DNA from: Opitutus sp. | GTDB lineage: Bacteria > Verrucomicrobiota > Verrucomicrobiia > Opitutales > Opitutaceae | DNA: 64,000 nucleotides | NCBI GenBank assembly: GCA_009695305.1 | Contig: SIBG01000004.1 | Location: 1-64,000, forward strand | Direction: 5' to 3' | Shown: positions 59,955-64,000 of the stretch, piece after piece | Position numbering within the stretch: the stretch's first letter is position 1 | Layout of the letters: every line of letters starts with the position of its first letter | Notes under the pieces: generated by a model | What the model was told of the DNA's origin: nothing | What the model saw: only the letters and a program-made list of their open reading frames with translations | Database searches by the model: none | Made by a program: the position numbers and the translations under genes

Positions 59955-60752
59955 TCAGCCTTTCCCTGCCGCCATCATCCGCACCACCTCTCCCGCCGCC
60001 ACGAACCCGAACGCCCCGGTCACAAACACCGCCGTCCCGAACCCCGTCTCACAGTCCAGCTTGAGATTACTCCCCGGTTCCGCGACCGCCGCACAGGTGC
60101 CATCCGCCCACGGAAATACCGGCCGTTCGCCCGACCACACACACCGCACGTCAAACTGCATCCGTCCTCTCGTCCCGCCCTTCAGAAACCCAAAGTCCCG
60201 CCGCAGTTTTTTCCGCACCTGCCGCAGCAACAAATCGTTTTCCGCGTCGCCGAGATCGCCCGTGCGGATCTGCGTCGCATCGCGCCGTCCGCCCGCCGCC
60301 CCCACCGTAAGACACCGCCGGCCGCGATCCCGGCACCCGGCGATGATCAGCGCCTTGTGCGACATGAGATCGACCGCATCGACCACGCAGTCAAAGGCCG
60401 GGGCCAGCAGCCGCTCGGCCGTTGTCTCCGTAAAAAACTCGGCCACCGATTCGACGCGGCACTCCGGGTTGATGAGGCGCACGCGTTCCGCGAGCACCGC
60501 GACTTTCGGCCGGCCAACGGTGCCGTCGAGCGCAGGAAGCTGGCGGTTGACGTTGGTCACGCACACGTCGTCGAGATCAACGAGCGTAAGCGCGCCCACG
60601 CCGCTGCGCGCGAGCCCTTCGACCGTCCACGACCCCACGCCGCCGACGCCGATCACGCACACGTGCGCCGCGCGCAGCCGCTCCAGCCCGGCGCGGCCCA
60701 CGAGTCGCCCCACCCCCGCGAAACGGTCGAGATAGTCTGAGTCCAACGTCAT
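59955..60752 (-). CDS. tcdA: tRNA threonylcarbamoyladenosine dehydratase TcdA (ThiF/E1-like)
   Basis: The start MTLDSDYLDRFAGVGRLVGR is chosen over the longer frame. The 265-residue protein has the E1-like nucleotide motif HVCVIGVGGVGSWTVEGLAR, LVDLDDVCVTNVNRQLPA, and a C-terminal hydrophobic tail (GFVAAGEVVRMMAAG). TcdA cyclises the t6A modification at tRNA position 37 using ATP. Its start lies only ~100 bp from the divergent DUF1080 gene. Confidence 0.93.
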   Translation of the reverse strand: MTLDSDYLDRFAGVGRLVGRAGLERLRAAHVCVIGVGGVGSWTVEGLARSGVGALTLVDLDDVCVTNVNRQLPALDGTVGRPKVAVLAERVRLINPECRVESVAEFFTETTAERLLAPAFDCVVDAVDLMSHKALIIAGCRDRGRRCLTVGAAGGRRDATQIRTGDLGDAENDLLLRQVRKKLRRDFGFLKGGTRGRMQFDVRCVWSGERPVFPWADGTCAAVAEPGSNLKLDCETGFGTAVFVTGAFGFVAAGEVVRMMAAGKG

Positions 60753-60852
60753 GCTGGGCGAAGCGAGAATCAACTTCGCCGCCGTTGGCAACACCGCACT
60801 CAATTTCGCACTTCGCCCTCGCCTCAATTTCCGCCTGCATCAACCTACCTCG

Positions 60853-61578
60853 ATGAAAATTTCTGCCCGCACTTTCGGCGTCATCGCGACGGTCGTCTTC
60901 GCCCCGCTCTTCGCGCAGCCCGCGCCCTCCGCACCCCCCGCCGACTCCAACGCCGGCTACACGCCGATCTTCGACGGCCAGACGCTCACCGGCTGGGATG
61001 GCGATCCAAAATACTGGCGCGTTGAAAACGGCTGCATGGTCGGCGAGATCACGCCGGAGACGATCATCAAGCGAAACACCTTCATCATCTGGCGCGGCGG
61101 TGCGCCCGGCGATTTTGAGCTCAAAGTTGAGTATCGCATCAGCGACCGGGGGAATAGCGGGATCAATTACCGCAGCATTCAGCTCACCGACGCCCGGTGG
61201 TCGCTCGCCGGCTACCAGGCTGACATCGACGGCCCGAGCCGGCACACCGGCCAGAACTACGAGGAACGCGGTCGCACGTTTCTCGCGTTGCGCGGCCAGA
61301 TGGTCCGCCTCATCGAGGGCCAGAAACCCATCCTCGTCGCCTCGCTCGGCGAACCCGAGGCGCTCAAGGCGTTTGTGAAAACGGGCGACGAGTGGAATCA
61401 CTACCATCTCATCATTCGCGGCCATCTCCTCATTCACAATCTCAACGGCCACGTGATGAGCGTCGTGCTCGACGACGATGCCGCAAAACGCCGTGCCGAC
61501 GGCCTCATCGGCGTGCAGGTCCACGTCGGCCCGCCGATGAAAATCGAATACCGCAGTTTCCTGCTGAAGCCGCTTTGA
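60853..61578 (+). CDS. Exported DUF1080 (3-keto-disaccharide hydrolase-type) protein
   Basis: The 241-residue protein has a signal peptide ([15 protein letters not shown]) and a concanavalin-like jelly-roll with the DUF1080 signatures [20 protein letters not shown], then [20 protein letters not shown] and [20 protein letters not shown]. Some members hydrolyse 3-keto sugars. It is convergent with the lipoprotein TIM barrel next door, and both would work in the periplasm on sugars. Confidence 0.9.
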   Translation: MKISARTFGVIATVVFAPLFAQPAPSAPPADSNAGYTPIFDGQTLTGWDGDPKYWRVENGCMVGEITPETIIKRNTFIIWRGGAPGDFELKVEYRISDRGNSGINYRSIQLTDARWSLAGYQADIDGPSRHTGQNYEERGRTFLALRGQMVRLIEGQKPILVASLGEPEALKAFVKTGDEWNHYHLIIRGHLLIHNLNGHVMSVVLDDDAAKRRADGLIGVQVHVGPPMKIEYRSFLLKPL

Positions 61579-61647
61579 TCTACGATCGAAGCAGCCCCGG
61601 AGCGCGGATGGCGACCGCCACCGCCGTGCGGCATCGCCCTCCGGCGC

Positions 61648-62532
61648 TCACTTCGTGTTCGCCTTAAAAAACGCCACTGCGCCCGCGACCAGCTTGTTTG
61701 GATCCTGGGCGAAGCCGGCGTTATCCGTCTCGATCGCCATCACGCCGGACCACTTCGCCTTTTTGATTTCCGCGAAGAGCCCCTGATAGTTCGCTTGGCC
61801 GGTGCCGATCTCGACATCGAGCACCACCGGCCCGGCCGCTTTTTTGCCTCCCTTCTTACCCCCTTTCGCGTCCGGTGCATTCGCCGCCACTGGAGCCGCC
61901 GGCTCGACGCGCTTGTCCTTCAAATGCATGTCGAACACGCGGCCGTTATACTCGCGGAAAACCTTCGCCGCGTCGAAACCCGCCGAGGTCACGTGGCCGA
62001 TGTCGAGGCACACGCCGATGCGCGCGTCGCGCGTCGCGAGGATTTTCTTCACCGTCTCCGGGTCGCCATAAACCGACCCCGTGCCGTGGTTGTGGATCGC
62101 GAGCTTAATGTCATATTCCTTCACGAGCTGCTCGAGGTTGTCCCACTCGGCCATGTTCTTCGGCTCCACGACGATAATTTTGCACCCCATCACCTTCGCA
62201 AATTCGAACAGCTTCCGGTTGTCCTCCTTGTTGGCCGAAGTGCCGGCCACCCCAAACGTGTAGCACACGAGCCCGCGCTGATCCAATAGGGCCTTCTTCC
62301 GCAGGGTCTCCTCTTTCGTCCCTTTCGGGTCCACGTGCTTCGAAAACATCTGCACCTGCTTGATCTGATGCTTCACGGCGAACTCCACGACTTCTTCAAA
62401 CGACATGTTGCGACACGTATAAGACTGCAGGCCGAGTTGCGGGCCGCCTTCGCCCGACGACGGCATTGAGGTCTCGCAGCCCGCGAGCAGCGCAAGCAGT
62501 GCAACAAAAAGGATACGAATCGGAGTTTTCAT
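61648..62532 (-). CDS. Lipoprotein sugar phosphate isomerase/epimerase-like TIM barrel
   Basis: The 294-residue protein starts MKTPIRILFVALLALLAGCE with a lipobox LLAGC (Cys19). The TIM barrel follows: QLGLQSYTCRNMSFEEVVEF, KLAIHNHGTGSVYG, GVCLDIGHVTSAGFDAA and VMAIETDN. A Lys/Gly-rich insert (DAKGGKKGGKKAAGP) lies near residue 230. The barrel would be displayed on the periplasmic side; its substrate is unknown, probably a sugar. Confidence 0.85.
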   Translation of the reverse strand: MKTPIRILFVALLALLAGCETSMPSSGEGGPQLGLQSYTCRNMSFEEVVEFAVKHQIKQVQMFSKHVDPKGTKEETLRKKALLDQRGLVCYTFGVAGTSANKEDNRKLFEFAKVMGCKIIVVEPKNMAEWDNLEQLVKEYDIKLAIHNHGTGSVYGDPETVKKILATRDARIGVCLDIGHVTSAGFDAAKVFREYNGRVFDMHLKDKRVEPAAPVAANAPDAKGGKKGGKKAAGPVVLDVEIGTGQANYQGLFAEIKKAKWSGVMAIETDNAGFAQDPNKLVAGAVAFFKANTK

Positions 62533-62680
62533 CGGAGAGAGATTATTCAACCAGAGCAGGCAGAGACGAAGGCCAGAGCCAAACGTTACGCGCCCAGCGA
62601 ATCGATGGGGGGTTTCATCGCCGCCGCCAAGACCCCTTCGCGCTCCGCTCACGTCCCGCTATTCGGCCCGCGCCGCTCCC

Positions 62681-63757
62681 TTACTTAATCTTAAACAGGC
62701 GCTTCACCTCCGCCTCAACGCGTTCGGCGCGCTGGTTGTTGGTGAGCAGGATGCCTTTCTGATCGAAAAACACGATCGCGGGCACGCGCGAAATGTTGAG
62801 CATTGACGCCCACTCGTTCTTCGCCCCCTGGCCGTCGAAGTGCACGGGCCATGCCAGCTTGTTGGCCTTCACCAAGGCGTCCACCTTCTCCCGATCGGCT
62901 TCCTGGTCGAACGACACGGCGATCACGGCCAGCTCGCGCTTGTAGTCGGCTTGCACTTTCTTCAGCGCCAGCAGGCTTTTGACCGAACCCTCGTTCGTCG
63001 TCGCAAAAAATACCAGCGCCACGGCCTTGCCCCGCAGCTTCGCCACGTCGCACTCTTTGCCGTCCAGGGCGGTGAACTTGAGTTCATACGGTGCCTTTTT
63101 TATTTCGAGCAGGTTGAGATCGGCGCGCGCCCAGCCCGCCACCCCCTTGTCAGCATGCTGGGTCAGCTTGCGCAGGTGCCGCTCACCGGCGGCCGCGTTG
63201 ATCGCCTTGGTTTGGATTTCGACATACGAGCGCTCGCGATCCACGAGGAAACGGCCGCCGCCGGGCATCGCGGTCAGGCGATCGATACTCTCGCGCAAGG
63301 CATCGAGCGTTTCCTTGTCGGGCGATGCGCGCATATCCGCATCCAGCGATGCAGCCTCGAGCGCGGCCATCGCCGCGCGTGCCTCCGGCGTCAGACCCTC
63401 CTTGTTCCGCTCGTCAATCAGCGCGAATTTCAGCACGCCGCGGTAATGCCCGCGGAACGCGGCGAGATTCTTGTCCGTCATCGTGTCGGAGAAGTTCGCC
63501 AGGCCGTTGACGACGCCGTTCACCTGTCCGTGGGTCGGGTTCTGCTGGATGAACGCGATGCCCGCCGCGATCAGCTGCTTGAAGCGCGCTTCGTCAACCT
63601 TGGCGGCCTTGTCGTTTCGCAGCGTATAAAAATCCGCCGCAGCCAAATCGACCGGGGATTTCTGGGGCGCCGCCTTCGGCTGGCCGGCGGGCGCCTGGGC
63701 CAGCCCGACCGGGTTGAACGTGAGACAAGCGAGGGCAACGACAGGTGGAATTTTCAT
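62681..63757 (-). CDS. Exported thioredoxin-fold (AhpC/TSA, TlpA-like) protein lacking catalytic cysteines
   Basis: The 358-residue protein has a signal peptide (VVALACLTFNPVGLAQA), a helical N-terminal domain of ~200 residues and a C-terminal redoxin domain with LRGKAVALVFFATTNEGSVK then RVPAIVFFDQKG, where the cis-Pro is kept. The site where TlpA-like enzymes have WCxxC reads TTNEGS, so it cannot act as a disulfide oxidoreductase. Its role is unknown. Confidence 0.82.
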   Translation of the reverse strand: MKIPPVVALACLTFNPVGLAQAPAGQPKAAPQKSPVDLAAADFYTLRNDKAAKVDEARFKQLIAAGIAFIQQNPTHGQVNGVVNGLANFSDTMTDKNLAAFRGHYRGVLKFALIDERNKEGLTPEARAAMAALEAASLDADMRASPDKETLDALRESIDRLTAMPGGGRFLVDRERSYVEIQTKAINAAAGERHLRKLTQHADKGVAGWARADLNLLEIKKAPYELKFTALDGKECDVAKLRGKAVALVFFATTNEGSVKSLLALKKVQADYKRELAVIAVSFDQEADREKVDALVKANKLAWPVHFDGQGAKNEWASMLNISRVPAIVFFDQKGILLTNNQRAERVEAEVKRLFKIK

Positions 63758-63904
63758 CGAGAGGGAGGTTACGCGCGCGGCGATTCGCTGTCGAGACTAC
63801 GGCGCGAGCCCGCCCAGCATCGAACCGCAGATTTGGATTGCCCCACTTACGCCCGGTTTCACCGCCGGGCAAGCCATAAGATTCCGCGCCTCCAAACCCG
63901 TGGT

Positions 63905-64000
63905 TCACCCCAGCGCCCCAACCGCCGCGATCGCCGTGCGCTCGCGCGCCGCCCACTCGCCGCGGATTTCCACGAACGGCAATCCGCGTTTTTCTAGCGC
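63905..64000 (-). CDS. Probable NadR-like AAA kinase family protein (3' end only)
   Basis: The frame is open from the window edge to a TGA at 63907-63905, giving the last 31 residues, ALEKRGLPFVEIRGEWAARE and an Ala-rich end. This resembles the C-terminus of NadR-type/AAA_28 nicotinamide riboside kinases (xxVEIxGxWxER pattern). The rest lies beyond base 64000. Confidence 0.4.
   Translation of the reverse strand, partial: ALEKRGLPFVEIRGEWAARERTAIAAVGALG

Overview
The window looks like a chromosomal core segment of a high-GC member of the Verrucomicrobia, most likely the Opitutales/Opitutaceae. This is inference. It rests on the uniformly high GC, the Verrucomicrobia/Planctomycetes-type secreted families (DUF1501, PSD1-type cytochrome protein, DUF1080, secreted xylose-isomerase-like TIM barrels), and low-complexity tails on several ribosomal proteins. 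No plasmid, phage or CRISPR signal was seen.

Layout. 1-5.3 kb: a secreted TIM-barrel protein (5' end outside the window), a PlsC-like acyltransferase overlapping a PAP2-like phosphatase, a secreted c-type cytochrome family protein, the nitrosative-stress Fe-S repair protein Ric behind a perfect FNR-type box, and a small zinc-ribbon membrane protein. 5.3-25 kb: one unbroken minus-strand str-S10-spc-alpha supercluster, read rpsL-rpsG-fusA-rpsJ-rplC-D-W-B-rpsS-[unknown gene]-rplV-rpsC-rplP-rpmC-rpsQ-rplN-X-E-rpsN-H-rplF-R-rpsE-rplO-secY-[adk-like]-map-rpsM-K-D-rpoA-rplQ, ending in a strong terminator. tuf is absent from the str part, and rpmD, infA and rpmJ are not found. 25.2-29.5 kb: a scarred accessory island with a split-frame hypothetical gene, an Nramp-like transporter with altered metal-site motifs, the 3' half of a flavin-dependent oxidoreductase, a collapsed hsdM, a small membrane protein, an IS3-family scrap and dispersed palindromes.

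29.4-42.4 kb: a second minus-strand information-processing cluster, tRNA-Thr, tuf, tRNA-Trp, secE, nusG, rplK, rplA, rplJ, rplL, rpoB, rpoC, with a terminator after rpoC. The tRNA-Thr gene is framed by a perfect 14-bp inverted repeat. 42.4-47.2 kb: a cell-envelope energy module (large TPR protein, ExbB, ExbD, TonB-like). 47.3-50.5 kb: lemA, a YbjQ-family gene and an M48 metalloprotease with a TerB-like tail. 50.7-53 kb: a dicarboxylate/amino-acid symporter followed by a LysR-type regulator. 53.2-57.4 kb: a DUF1501/PSD1 pair. 57.6-64 kb: NERD nuclease-domain protein, SufE-like protein, TatD, TcdA, a DUF1080 protein, a lipoprotein TIM barrel, a cysteine-less thioredoxin-fold protein and the 3' end of a probable NadR-like kinase gene.

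The most informative oddities are a pseudo-adenylate kinase kept in the adk position of the spc operon, an exported protein gene wedged between rpsS and rplV, long Ala/Pro/Gly-rich extensions on S11 and S5, a candidate -1 frameshift site at 25635-25641, the leader-trailer inverted repeat around tRNA-Thr, an ExbD-like protein with Asn where the proton-carrying Asp is expected, and the FNR-box promoter of ric.
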